Assembly: GCA_049323455.1 (NCBI GenBank)
Contig: JBMONF010000018.1
Span: forward strand, 59,447-123,446
Reading direction: 5' to 3'
Source: Hypericibacter sp049323455
Lineage (GTDB): Bacteria > Pseudomonadota > Alphaproteobacteria > Dongiales > Dongiaceae
Length of the DNA stretch: 64,000 bases
Of the stretch, positions 17,679-27,537 are shown piece by piece (the stretch's first letter is position 1; each line of letters starts with the position of its first letter). The notes beneath the pieces are model-generated. The model was not told where the DNA came from. It worked only from the letters and a program-made list of their open reading frames with translations, and made no database searches. The position numbers were made by a program, and so were the translations under genes.

Positions 17679-18779
17679 TTGCGTCTCGCCGCTGCGCTTT
17701 GCGCCATGACCGCTTCGCTGCTGCTCGCCGGTTGCCCGTCCGAGGAATCGGCAGTGACACCTCCCACCGAGACGACCGCCAGCGCCGCGCCGGCCAGCGA
17801 CGCAGCCCCTGAGGCGGCTGCGGCCCCGGCCGCTGGTACCGCCCAGGATCCCACCGCCGCACAGGTCGCCGACGCCACGCCCACGCAGCCCGTTGCCGCT
17901 TCGACGGGGGCAGCACCCGCCAGCGCGCTGCCGGCTTTCGGCCAGACCGCCTACGCGGCGCTGCCGCTCGAGAAGCCGGCGGCCAAGGAGGCGACCGGTG
18001 TGCTCAAGCTGACCGGCGTGGTCGCAGCCGGCGCCAAGGCGCTCAAGGATCCGATTCAGTGGACGGTGGTGCGGCCCGCCAGCGGCGACAAGCCGATGGT
18101 CGCCATCGCGCGCGAAACCAGCGCGCAGCCGACCATCAAGCTCGCCCCCGGCCGCTACCTCGTCGAGGCGATATGGAAGGGCACGAGCGTTCAGCGCGAT
18201 ATCATCGTGCCGCCGGGCAAGCCGCATACCGAAGTGCTCAACTTCAACGCCGGCACCATCCGCCTCAAGATGATCCCGAACAGCGGCGCACCGGCGATCA
18301 GCAGCCCGGTGCAGTGGGAACTGTTCCTCATGCGCAAGGGCGCGGGCGGCAAGCCCACCGACGCCGACCGGCTCTTCATCGTCACCGCGCCCACGCAGGA
18401 ATTTACGTTGCCCGCAACCAACTACATCGTGCGGGCGAGCTATGCCGGCACGACCGCCGACCTGGTGGTGCCGGTCGAGGCGGGCCACACCTACAAATAC
18501 ACGATCAATCTCTATGCCGGCCGGGTCGGCTTCAGCGCGCCGGGCGGCGGCAATGACATCCTGTGGCAGATCTACAAGGCGAAGCCCGACGCGACGGGCA
18601 AGCGCGAGCTGGTCACGACGCAGACCGGTGCCTCGCCGAATTGCCTGCTGCGCGAAGGCAAGTATGTGGTGGTCGCGACGGCGGGCAACCTCGTCGGCGA
18701 ACAGCTTTTCGAGGTGCGCGCCGGCAACAGCTCGAAGGTCAAGGTGACGCTCAAGGCGAAGGTGGCGAACGCCGGCTGA
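17679..18779 (+). CDS. lipoprotein with three tandem beta-rich repeats
   Basis: A 366-residue lipoprotein of unknown function. The lipobox LLAG-Cys19 follows a short hydrophobic signal, so it should be anchored by a lipid on the periplasmic side. Residues 20-105 are a low-complexity Ala/Pro/Thr linker. Residues 106-190, 192-279 and 281-360 are three homologous units, each reading G-x-[LIV] strand, then [IV]-x-W, then L-x-x-G-x-Y-x-V-x-A, and closing near V-x-x-G; each looks like a small beta-sandwich. The TTG at 17679 is preferred because AGGGGG stands 7-8 nt upstream and it supplies the charged N-terminus of the signal peptide. A strong terminator follows. Confidence 0.75.
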   Translation: MRLAAALCAMTASLLLAGCPSEESAVTPPTETTASAAPASDAAPEAAAAPAAGTAQDPTAAQVADATPTQPVAASTGAAPASALPAFGQTAYAALPLEKPAAKEATGVLKLTGVVAAGAKALKDPIQWTVVRPASGDKPMVAIARETSAQPTIKLAPGRYLVEAIWKGTSVQRDIIVPPGKPHTEVLNFNAGTIRLKMIPNSGAPAISSPVQWELFLMRKGAGGKPTDADRLFIVTAPTQEFTLPATNYIVRASYAGTTADLVVPVEAGHTYKYTINLYAGRVGFSAPGGGNDILWQIYKAKPDATGKRELVTTQTGASPNCLLREGKYVVVATAGNLVGEQLFEVRAGNSSKVKVTLKAKVANAG

Positions 18780-18826
18780 CGGCGAGGCGGACGGCGAAAG
18801 CTTTCGTCGGATACCGAAGCGGGAAG

Positions 18827-18856
18827 GGGCGCCGGGCGAAGGTCCGGCGCCCTTTT
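18827..18856 (+). terminator. Rho-independent terminator of the repeat-lipoprotein gene
   Basis: A perfect 9-bp stem GGGCGCCGG / CCGGCGCCC with an 8-nt loop, followed by TTTT; an AAG before the stem can extend the pairing into the T-tract. Located 47 nt after the lipoprotein stop and before the convergent glutathione peroxidase gene; the AAG and TTTT flanks could let it work in both directions. Confidence 0.8.
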
Positions 18857-18948
18857 CCATTGCCGTTCTCCGCGACTATCCGACCCGGCGCGCTTCGCCG
18901 GCCTTGACGCGACAGCAGATCGGGGCGAGGTCGGGCATCGTCACCGGC

Positions 18949-19524
18949 TCAGTGCGCCGCCAGCGCCTGCTCGATGGCGGCCGCGAGCTTGGGGCTGGCC
19001 GGATCGATCATGGTCGAGAACCAGGCTGCGAGCCTGCCGTCGCGGCCGATCAGGATCTTGTGGAAGTTCCATTTCGGCAGGCCGCGCCGGCCGGTCTGGC
19101 TCGCGGCCCAGCGATAGAGCGGATGCGCGTCCGGCCCTACCACCGTCTGCTTGGCCAGCATCGGGAAATCGATGCCGTAGGTCACCTGGCAGAACTGGCT
19201 GATCTCGCTGTCGCTGCCGGGTTCCTGCGCGCCGAAATCGTTGGCCGGGACGCCGAGCAGGACGAAGCCACGGTCCCGATAGCGCTTCCACAGGGCCTGC
19301 AGTCCCTGATATTGCGGCGTGAAGCCGCAATAAGAAGCAGTGTTCACCAGAAGCACGACCTTGCCCCGCAAGAGATCGGGCGGCAGCGCGCCGCCCGCGA
19401 TGGCGGGCAAGGGCACGGCGGACCAGTCGATCGGCTCCGGTTCGGCCGCAACGGCGCGTCCCTGGCCGCCCGTGAGCGAGGTCATGATCATGCTAGTGAA
19501 GCTGGCGAAGTGACGGAGCTTCAT
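18949..19524 (-). CDS. glutathione peroxidase family protein, exported
   Basis: Thiol peroxidase of 191 aa with an N-terminal signal-like segment (residues 1-27, ending AVAAE), so probably periplasmic, unlike most bacterial homologues. The core motif is NTASYCGFTPQYQGLQALW with the peroxidatic Cys. The second motif reads VPANDFGAQEPG, with Asp at the place of the tetrad Gln in the common NQFG motif; the Trp-Asn pair is present in PKWNFHK. It reduces peroxides with glutathione or, more often in bacteria, thioredoxin. The ATG at 19524 puts the signal peptide at the N-terminus; longer readings add an unlikely basic leader. Confidence 0.85.
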   Translation of the reverse strand: MKLRHFASFTSMIMTSLTGGQGRAVAAEPEPIDWSAVPLPAIAGGALPPDLLRGKVVLLVNTASYCGFTPQYQGLQALWKRYRDRGFVLLGVPANDFGAQEPGSDSEISQFCQVTYGIDFPMLAKQTVVGPDAHPLYRWAASQTGRRGLPKWNFHKILIGRDGRLAAWFSTMIDPASPKLAAAIEQALAAH

Positions 19525-19649
19525 GGCCGCATTATAGGCGATCAGGCCGGTTCGACGCCGCCTCGTTATCGTTCCGGGGACGCGTCCGATGCCTTGACGC
19601 GCGGGCAGGATTGGCTGCGCAATAGCGGCTCTGCGAAAGGACCTCTCCC

Positions 19650-20039
19650 ATGACCCCAAAGCCCGACAATCTCGATGCACAGCGCCGCGTGATCGCCGTC
19701 AAGACGGTCGAGCTTCGGCCCGACGACCGCTACGGCGCGCCGACGCCGGGCTTCACCTGGGCGCCGCTCGATTTCGACAAGGCCAGAGGCGAGGGGCTGT
19801 TCCTGCTGCGCTTCGCGCCCGGCGCGCGCTCGGTGCCGCATGAGCACACGCACGGCGAATCCTTCCTGGTGCTGGAAGGCGAGCTCCACGACAGCGACGG
19901 CAAGATCTTTCGCGCGGGCGACTTCGTGCGCTATGCGCCCGGCAGCGAGCACTGGTCCGTGGCGCCCGAAGGCTGCCTCATCGCCGTGTTCCTGCGCGGC
20001 TACAACCGGCGACTGGCGACGGGCGAGAGCAAGAGCTGA
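19650..20039 (+). CDS. cupin-domain protein (ChrR-like)
   Basis: A 129-residue single-domain cupin. The metal-binding motif 1 is PHEHTHGESFLVLEGE and motif 2 is GDFVRYAPGSEHWS, giving three His and one Glu as likely metal ligands. Cupins of this size include ChrR-like anti-sigma C-terminal domains and small metal-dependent oxygenases; nothing in the sequence settles which. AAAGGA lies about 8 nt before the ATG. Divergent from the glutathione peroxidase gene (126 nt), so the two could respond together to oxidative stress, which is inference only. Confidence 0.75.
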   Translation: MTPKPDNLDAQRRVIAVKTVELRPDDRYGAPTPGFTWAPLDFDKARGEGLFLLRFAPGARSVPHEHTHGESFLVLEGELHDSDGKIFRAGDFVRYAPGSEHWSVAPEGCLIAVFLRGYNRRLATGESKS

Positions 20040-20061
20040 TCGGGCTCGCGCTCAATCCCTC

Positions 20062-20172
20062 CGGAGCAAATTCCGCTCAAGTGGCACACCTCTTCGTCGC
20101 CCCGCGAAAGCGGGGGCCCAAGGCTGCTGCACGTCGCTCGCTCCTGGGTTCCTGCTTTCGCAGGAACGACGG
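20062..20172. repeat. Composite palindromic intergenic repeat, copy B
   Basis: Second copy of the element at 3805-3974. Box A (20062-20089, containing CCGCTCAAGTGG) runs straight into a CCCCGC-GAAA-GCGGGG hairpin, and a CCTGC-TTTC-GCAGG hairpin closes the unit. The shared tail motif (AAAGCACTCTAG here, AAGTGCTCTAG in copy A) follows within 45 nt and reaches into the hutU stop codon. It lies between the convergent cupin and hutU genes. Confidence 0.7.
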
Positions 20173-20204
20173 TGAGTTTCGATTCCAACCGAGCCGAAAG
20201 CACT

Positions 20205-21911
<1,707 letters not shown>

Positions 21912-21996
21912 GTCGGCTCCCTCGGTGGTCGCGGAGGCTGTCCTCGCTTGCTTGATTAGCGCCGGGCGCGGCGGCTTGTCGAGGCGTTCCCTGTCC

Positions 21997-22884
21997 TCAA
22001 TCGCTGATGAGCCGCACCACGAAATAATCGGTGCCTTCGATTTGGGCTGCGGCGCCGCGGTGATAAAGGCCGCCGAAGAAAGGCGCGGGGTCGATATAGC
22101 GCATCGGCCTGTCCGCCATGGCCGTCGCGACAGCGGCGGGGAACCAGTTCTCGGGCTCGATCTCGTCGTCCGGTGCCGGTTTCTCGTCCCGTGCTGCGGC
22201 CAGCAGCGCCGCCGTGTCCTCGGCCGAGAATTCCAGCACCGCGGTGAGCCGCCAATGCGTGGCACTGGCGGCGTCGCTGGTGGAAGCGTCATCGTGCGGC
22301 AGCATCTGCCAAGTGACCGCCAGCGGCCGACGCGGCAGCGTGATGTTTTCGCCGAGAAAATCGATGTTGTGGCGCACCAACACGCCGAGGTCGCGACCGG
22401 GAATTGGCACCCAGCGGGTTCCGAAGACGACGGCGCCGATCAAGGCGATGATCGTCAGGCAGACCGCGATGATGATCTTCTGGTGACGCGCAAGTTGGCC
22501 GAATTTGGGTTTGCGCGCGATGGGCGTGAACGGGTCCTGCATGCCGCCCGGCAGCGCCGGCCGCGGCGGTGGTTTGCCCGCGCCTGGTCCGCGCCCTTGG
22601 CTCTGGCGAGGCGCTTGACCCAGCCCACCTCCTCGCCCGCCACCCACAGCCTCGCCCGATCGCGCGCCGAGCCCCGTGAGGGGGTTCGAGGCCCCATCGG
22701 CGCCCGGATTCTTGCCAGCGGGCGGCCTCACCCTGCCGCCCGGTATGGGCGCAGGTCGGCTCGGCTGGCCCGATGCCTGCGCCGTGCCATGGCCGCCCGG
22801 CGCCATCGGCCGTCCGTTCGGCTTGCCGGGTCCGTGACCCCGCTGGCCGGCCGGCGGCCGCGGAGGCTGCTTTTCGTCCGCCAT
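21997..22884 (-). CDS. Pro/Gly-rich single-pass membrane protein, unknown function
   Basis: A 295-residue protein. Residues 1-125 are disordered-looking and rich in Gly, Pro, Arg and Gln; one transmembrane helix follows (about residues 138-157, IIIAVCLTIIALIGAVVFG), then a periplasmic domain of about 135 residues (FLGENITLPRRPLAVTW; TAVLEFSAEDTAALLAA; DRPMRYIDPAPFFGGLY). I do not recognise the soluble domain. It sits upstream of hutU on the same strand and divergent from hutG, but nothing in it suggests a role in histidine breakdown. The start at 22884 is the only Met before the low-complexity region that fits. Confidence 0.65.
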   Translation of the reverse strand: MADEKQPPRPPAGQRGHGPGKPNGRPMAPGGHGTAQASGQPSRPAPIPGGRVRPPAGKNPGADGASNPLTGLGARSGEAVGGGRGGGLGQAPRQSQGRGPGAGKPPPRPALPGGMQDPFTPIARKPKFGQLARHQKIIIAVCLTIIALIGAVVFGTRWVPIPGRDLGVLVRHNIDFLGENITLPRRPLAVTWQMLPHDDASTSDAASATHWRLTAVLEFSAEDTAALLAAARDEKPAPDDEIEPENWFPAAVATAMADRPMRYIDPAPFFGGLYHRGAAAQIEGTDYFVVRLISD

Positions 22885-23098
22885 TGTTGGCGTGGTCTTC
22901 GCGCGGGTGTCGCTGTGACGTCTTTGTGGCGCCGCGATAATCGCAGAAGGGCCGACGGCTGCCAATCGGCGCCGATGCGGGGGCTGGAAAGCGCTCGCGA
23001 CACCCCTGCCGGCGCGTCGCCGGGGCCACGCGAAGCGCGGGTCTTCACAAGGCCGGCTGCGACGGGCACAGTCGTCCCGGTCTCTCCGGGGAGCGGGT

Positions 23099-23908
23099 AT
23101 GGAGCCTTTTCGTTTTCGCGCCGGGCGCACGCCGCTGATCGTCGGCATGCCGCATGTGGGCACCTATTTGCCCGAGGCGCTGGCCCGGCGCATGACCGAC
23201 GCCGCACGGGCGGTGCCGGATACCGATTGGCATGTGGATCGGCTCTACGATTTTGCCGAGCCGCTGGGGGCCAGCCTGCTAGCGGCGACCCATTCGCGCT
23301 ACATCATCGATCTCAACCGACCGCCCGATGGCAGCGTGCTCTATCCCGGCGCCAGCAACACGGAGCTGTGCCCGACCACGACTTTCGACAACGCGCCGAT
23401 CTGGCGCCCGGGTGAGGTGCCGGACCAGGCCGAAGTGGCGGAGCGCGTCGAGCGCTACTGGCGGCCTTATCACGACCGCCTCGCGGCGGCGCTCGAAGAG
23501 ACCAAGGCGCGTTTCGGCTTCGCGTTGCTGTTCGACGCCCACTCGATCCGCTCCGAGGTGCCACGCTTCTTCGCCGGGCGGCTGCCGGACATCAATCTCG
23601 GCACGGCCGACGGAAAGAGCGCGCCGGCCGATCTCGCGGCGCGGCTGATCGAAGCGGCAGGCGAGGCCGAGGGCTACGGCAGCGTGCTCAACGGCCGCTT
23701 CAAGGGCGGCTACATCACGCGCCATTACGGCCGCCCCGGCGAGGGCGTGGCCGCCGTGCAGCTCGAACTGTCGCAAATCACCTATATGGACGAGGCGCCG
23801 CCCTTCGGCTTCCGCGAGGACCGCGCCGCCCTGGTCCGGCCGCATCTCGAGCGCATCCTCGGAGCCATGCTCGACTGGGCGCGCGAGGCCAAGGGCCTGT
23901 CCTGGTAG
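23099..23908 (+). CDS. hutG: N-formylglutamate deformylase
   Basis: Last enzyme of the five-step histidine pathway: hydrolyses N-formylglutamate to glutamate and formate. The 269-residue length and motifs fit HutG: PLIVGMPHVGTYLP with a metal His, TDWHVDRLYDFA, IDLNRPPDG, LLFDAHSIRSEVPR (DxHS metal site) and GGYITRHYGRP. GGGGAG precedes the ATG by about 8 nt. First of a rightward group with marC 15 nt downstream. Confidence 0.95.
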   Translation: MEPFRFRAGRTPLIVGMPHVGTYLPEALARRMTDAARAVPDTDWHVDRLYDFAEPLGASLLAATHSRYIIDLNRPPDGSVLYPGASNTELCPTTTFDNAPIWRPGEVPDQAEVAERVERYWRPYHDRLAAALEETKARFGFALLFDAHSIRSEVPRFFAGRLPDINLGTADGKSAPADLAARLIEAAGEAEGYGSVLNGRFKGGYITRHYGRPGEGVAAVQLELSQITYMDEAPPFGFREDRAALVRPHLERILGAMLDWAREAKGLSW

Positions 23909-23923
23909 CGGGCGCGTGCGGTC

Positions 23924-24577
23924 GTGAACGACATCGCGAACTCGTTCCTGCTGGTCTATGCCGGCCTTTTCCCGATCGTCAATCCGGTCGGAGGCGCGCC
24001 GATCTTCCTGGGATTGACCCGCTATCGCGCCGCCGGGGAACGCCGTGCGCTGGCCGGTCGCATCGCGCTCAACAGCTTCTTCCTCCTGCTGGGCTCGCTT
24101 CTCGTCGGCTCGCACGTGCTCGAGTTCTTCGGCATCACCCTGCCCGTCGTGCGCGTCGCGGGCGGCATGGTGGTGACCGCCTTCGCCTGGAAGCTTCTGC
24201 AGACTGGCGAGGAGACGGAGCCGCAGCGCGCCGCCGATGCGACGGGCAAGGAGGCGGCGCGGACCGACGCGTTCTATCCCCTCACCATGCCGCTCACCGT
24301 CGGGCCGGGATCGATCTCGGTCGCCATCACGCTCGGCAGCCAGCGGCCCGCCGGCGATCTGACGCATCTCGCCTTGATCGGCGCCGCCGCGATCGCCGGG
24401 ATCGCCGCCGTCGCCGCCACCATCTATGTCTGCTACCGCTTCGCCGAGAACATCACGGCCACGCTCGGCGAGCACGGCACCAATGTGCTGGTCCGGCTCT
24501 CCGCCTTCATCCTGCTCTGCATCGGCGTGCAGATCATCTGGAACGGCTGGAGCGCGCTCGAGGGCATGGCGCGCTGA
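23924..24577 (+). CDS. MarC-family integral membrane protein
   Basis: A 217-residue polytopic protein with six predicted membrane helices. MarC signature: LFPIVNPVGGAPIFLGLT near the N-terminus (residues 15-32) and FYPLTMPLTVGPGSISVAI after the cytoplasmic loop. The family was once linked to multiple antibiotic resistance, but no transport function is firmly established. It starts with GTG 15 nt after hutG, so it is probably co-transcribed with it. Confidence 0.9.
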   Translation: MNDIANSFLLVYAGLFPIVNPVGGAPIFLGLTRYRAAGERRALAGRIALNSFFLLLGSLLVGSHVLEFFGITLPVVRVAGGMVVTAFAWKLLQTGEETEPQRAADATGKEAARTDAFYPLTMPLTVGPGSISVAITLGSQRPAGDLTHLALIGAAAIAGIAAVAATIYVCYRFAENITATLGEHGTNVLVRLSAFILLCIGVQIIWNGWSALEGMAR

Positions 24578-24759
24578 CCGGCCGCCGAAGCTGGCGCCGG
24601 CGCCCGCCCGGTCCGGGCCGCAGGGTTTGAGCCTTCGCGCCTGCAGCGATGCGCTCCCAATTTGTCGTGCCGGGGCGCGCGGGCGTAAAATCGGGCTCGA
24701 GCAACCGCTCATGCTGGTGACCGCCGGCACAGCCGACCGGACAGCGGCGAGGAGGGATC

Positions 24760-25314
24760 ATGGTGGCAACGGCGCAAAAGACAGGCGAGCTCGGCTGGCA
24801 AGCGACCGACTTCGAACTCGAGGGTGTGGACGGACGGCGCCATCGCCTCGCCGATCTCAAGGGCGAGCGGGGCACGCTCGTCATGTTCATCTGCAATCAC
24901 TGCCCCTATGTGAAGGGCGTGATCGACGAGCTGGTGCAGGATTGCAAGGCGCTCGAAGCCGAAGGCGTCAAATCCGTGGCGATCATGCCGAACGACACGG
25001 ACGCCTATCCGGCCGATTCTTTCGACAACATGAAGGCCTTCGCCAAGGCCCATGGCTTCGGCTTTCCCTATCTCATCGACCGCACGCAGGAGGTCGCCCG
25101 CAGCTACGGCGCCGTCTGCACGCCCGACATCTTCGGCTTCGACCGCGAGCTCAAGTTGCGCTATCGCGGCCGCGTGCAGGAAGTGCGCGGCACCGCGCCG
25201 GTCAAGGGCGCCAAGCGCGAGATGCTCGAAGCCATGCACCAGATCGCCCGCACCGGCCAGGGGCCGGCGGAGCAAGTACCGGCGATCGGCTGCTCGATCA
25301 AATGGCGGTCTTGA
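24760..25314 (+). CDS. thioredoxin-like redoxin (AhpC/TSA family)
   Basis: A 184-residue cytoplasmic redoxin. The fold starts with GWQATDFELEGVDGRRHRL, and the redox site is CNHCPYV, a CxxC in the position used by thioredoxin-like peroxiredoxin relatives. A later conserved cis-Pro block reads GAVCTPDIFGFD, with one more Cys. Such proteins are annotated as thioredoxin family or redoxin, and the precise electron partner is unknown. A near-perfect SD (GAGGAGGGATC) precedes the ATG. Its 3' end overlaps the convergent hutI by 17 nt. Confidence 0.85.
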   Translation: MVATAQKTGELGWQATDFELEGVDGRRHRLADLKGERGTLVMFICNHCPYVKGVIDELVQDCKALEAEGVKSVAIMPNDTDAYPADSFDNMKAFAKAHGFGFPYLIDRTQEVARSYGAVCTPDIFGFDRELKLRYRGRVQEVRGTAPVKGAKREMLEAMHQIARTGQGPAEQVPAIGCSIKWRS

Positions 25315-26548
25315 GGGCCGCGCTCTCGCTCGCGCGGATCCCGTCGGGCCGGCCTTGCCAGACCCGCTGATAGAGCGGGTTGAAGCCGATGCGATAGGCG
25401 AGCTCGGCCGGGCGCTCGATCTCCCAGATCGCGAAGTCGGCCGTCTTGCCGGCCTGCAGCGTGCCGATCGTGGCGCCCAGCCCCAGCGCCTTGGCGGCGT
25501 TGCGCGTGACGCCGGCCAGCGCCTCCTCGGGTGTCAGCCGGAATAGCGTTGCGCCCATGTTGAGCATCAGCAGCAGCGAGGTCACGGGCGAGCTGCCGGG
25601 GTTGCAGTCGGTTGCGAGCGCGATCGGCACGCCGGCCTGCCTCAGCGCTGTCACCGGCGGAGCTTGCGTCTCGCGCAGGAAATAGAAGGCGCCCGGCAGC
25701 AGCACCGCGACCGTGCCCGTGCGCGCCATCGCAGCGACGCCGTCCTCGGCCAGATATTCCAGATGATCGGCCGAGAGCGCGCCGTAGCGCGCGGCCAGCA
25801 CCGCCCCCTTCTGGTCGGAGAGCTGCTCGGCGTGGATCTTCACCGGCAAGCCGAAAGAGGTGGCCGCGCGAAACAGCTTCTCGGTCTGGCCCACGCTGAA
25901 GGCGATGCGCTCGCAGAAGGCATCGACGGCGTCGACGAGGCCGGCCGCGTGGGCCGCCGGCAGCATCTTCGCGCAGACCGCGTCGATATAGTCGTCCGCG
26001 CGGCCGTCATATTCCGGCGGCACGGCGTGGGCCGCGAGGAAGGTGGTACGCACCGCGACCGGATGGCGCTCGCCCAGCGCGCGGGCGACGCGCAGCTGCT
26101 TCATCTCGGCCTCGCGCTCGAGGCCGTAGCCGGACTTGATCTCGATGGTGGTAACGCCCTCGGCCAGGAGGCGCGACAGCCGTTCGGCCGCCGAGGCCAG
26201 CAGCGACGGCTCGTTCGCCGTGCGCGTGGCGGCCACGGTCGAGCGGATGCCGCCGCCGGCCTTGGCGATCTCCTCGTAGGTGGCACCCTCGAGCCTCAGC
26301 TCGAACTCCTGCGCCCGGTCGCCGCCATAGACCAGATGGGTGTGGCAATCGATCAAGCCGGGCGTCACCCAGCGCCCGTCGAGGTCGTGGATGGTGCGCG
26401 CGTTGCGCCGCGGCAGCTCGGCCATCGGCCCCGCCCAGGCGATGCGGCCGCCTTCGACCGCGATGGCGCCGGGCTCGACGGCGCCGTAAGACGCCGTGCC
26501 CTCGCGCATGGTCGCCAGCCGGCCGTTGATCCACAGGGAGTCCCACAT
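25298..26548 (-). CDS. hutI: imidazolonepropionase
   Basis: Third enzyme of histidine degradation: opens imidazolonepropionate to N-formiminoglutamate. Amidohydrolase of 416 aa. Metal and substrate motifs: VTPGLIDCHTHLVYGGDRAQEFELR (HxH, residues about 68-90), EIKSGYGLE, FLAAHAVPPE, KIHAEQLSDQKG, SADHLEYL and ATDCNPGSSP with the catalytic Asp. Starts at ATG 26548. It is monocistronic and convergent with the redoxin gene. A 34-nt repeat array lies 49 nt upstream of the start. Confidence 0.97.
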   Translation of the reverse strand: MWDSLWINGRLATMREGTASYGAVEPGAIAVEGGRIAWAGPMAELPRRNARTIHDLDGRWVTPGLIDCHTHLVYGGDRAQEFELRLEGATYEEIAKAGGGIRSTVAATRTANEPSLLASAAERLSRLLAEGVTTIEIKSGYGLEREAEMKQLRVARALGERHPVAVRTTFLAAHAVPPEYDGRADDYIDAVCAKMLPAAHAAGLVDAVDAFCERIAFSVGQTEKLFRAATSFGLPVKIHAEQLSDQKGAVLAARYGALSADHLEYLAEDGVAAMARTGTVAVLLPGAFYFLRETQAPPVTALRQAGVPIALATDCNPGSSPVTSLLLMLNMGATLFRLTPEEALAGVTRNAAKALGLGATIGTLQAGKTADFAIWEIERPAELAYRIGFNPLYQRVWQGRPDGIRASESAALKTAI

Positions 26549-26596
26549 CTCGCTCTCGTACCCGCTCGGTCGCCGACGCGGCCTGGCCGCCGGATT

Positions 26597-26630
26597 TTCC
26601 CTATGGATCGACTATAGGGCTTCCCTATGG
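26597..26630. promoter_or_regulatory. operator-like repeat upstream of hutI
   Basis: An exact 10-bp direct repeat TTCCCTATGG at 26597-26606 and 26621-26630 (24-bp period), with CTATAGGG between, so CCCTAT and ATAGGG also pair as an inverted repeat. It lies 49-82 nt upstream of the hutI start. It does not resemble the TGTATATACA-like HutC site I know from other bacteria. Confidence 0.4.
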
Positions 26631-26735
26631 CTTCCGCGAGACGGCCTGCAGAGGGACAGGCGACCTGTCGAGTTCGTGTCATCCAACGCCGGCGGCCCCC
26701 AGCATGTCCCCCGCCGTTATCCACGAATATGCCTG

Positions 26736-26926
26736 CGAATCGGATCAAGCCCGATTCGGAAAAATGGCAAAATCGATTCGTTGTCGATTTGACGCTGCTT
26801 ATTTGTGCCGAATCGGGGCAAGACGTGATATGGGCGTGTGAGCGAGCCGCCCCACGTTCGAGATGGGGTGGGCTCGCACCCCGAGCCCCCGTCTCACGCC
26901 AGGCCGGCGAAAGGGGGAGGGGGCTC
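26736..26926 (+). promoter_or_regulatory. structured leader and clustered CGAATCGG sites upstream of the HU gene
   Basis: The 401-nt gene-free spacer 26549-26949 holds four CGAATCGG-like words: CGAATCGG at 26736, its inverse CCGATTCG at 26751 (8-bp inverted repeat, 7-nt spacer), CGATTCG at 26774 and CCGAATCGG at 26808. Two hairpins follow: 26842-26877 (GCGAGCC..CCCCA against TGGGG.GGGCTCGC) and 26883-26926 (GAGCCCCC against GGGGGCTC). The start codon is 24 nt beyond the last hairpin. This could be an operator cluster plus an mRNA leader controlling HU synthesis; that is inference. Confidence 0.4.
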
Positions 26927-26949
26927 CACAGCAACGAAGGAAAAGATCC

Positions 26950-27246
26950 ATGGCTGAGAAAGCCGCCGTAACGACCGTACCGTTGTCCAAGCTGATCGCC
27001 GAGCTTGCGGCCCAGCACGACATGCCGAAGAAGGCCGTCGCCGCGCTGTTCGACGATTTCGTCTCCCTGACCGTCAAGAACCTGAAGAAGGGGAACAAGG
27101 TCCGCCTCACCGGCCTTGGCATCTTGCAGGTCCGCAAGCGCGCGGCGCGGATGGGGCGCAACCCCGCGACCGGCGAAGCGATCAAGATCAAGGCGTCGAA
27201 GAAGGTTGCTTTCCGGGTCGCCAAGGACCTCAAGGAAGCGATCTGA
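26950..27246 (+). CDS. HU-family DNA-binding protein
   Basis: A 98-residue nucleoid-associated HU/IHF-type protein. The dimerisation helices run from LSKLIAEL to DDFVSLTVKNLKKG, GNKVRLTGLGILQV forms the body, and the DNA-gripping arm contains RMGRNPATGEAIKI with the Pro that intercalates in the minor groove. The C-terminus KVAFRVAKDLKEAI is typical of HU. The ATG at 26950 follows GAAGGAAAAG. Reading further upstream would only add Arg/Pro-rich leader sequence. Monocistronic, with a hairpin 15 nt after the stop. Confidence 0.95.
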   Translation: MAEKAAVTTVPLSKLIAELAAQHDMPKKAVAALFDDFVSLTVKNLKKGNKVRLTGLGILQVRKRAARMGRNPATGEAIKIKASKKVAFRVAKDLKEAI

Positions 27247-27260
27247 CCCGCGAGCCCTAG

Positions 27261-27282
27261 GGGGCGCCGGCTTCGGTGCCCC
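27261..27282 (+). terminator. possible terminator hairpin of the HU gene
   Basis: GGGGCGCC paired with GGTGCCCC (one G-T pair) around a GGCTTC loop, 15 nt after the HU stop. No T-tract follows, so its strength is uncertain. The rest of 27283-27537 shows no gene. Confidence 0.4.
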
Positions 27283-27537
27283 ATGGCCCTGCCAACGGCG
27301 GCCGCGCCGGTATTCTCGGCCCCACGCTAGGAATCCCGGTGCTGCCGCCGCTCGCTCGGTGCCGTGGCGTATCGACCATGGCGCACGCTCGCGGCGGCGA
27401 GAGCGATCGCAGTCCGAACAGGTGCCCTGTGAGGGCGCCGGCCGTGGCCTCTGCGAAGAATCCGGGCTAGGATCGCGGGCGAAACCGCCCACGATCCGGG
27501 CCTTGCGTTCCTCTTACGCACCATTGTTCCTCCTGCC

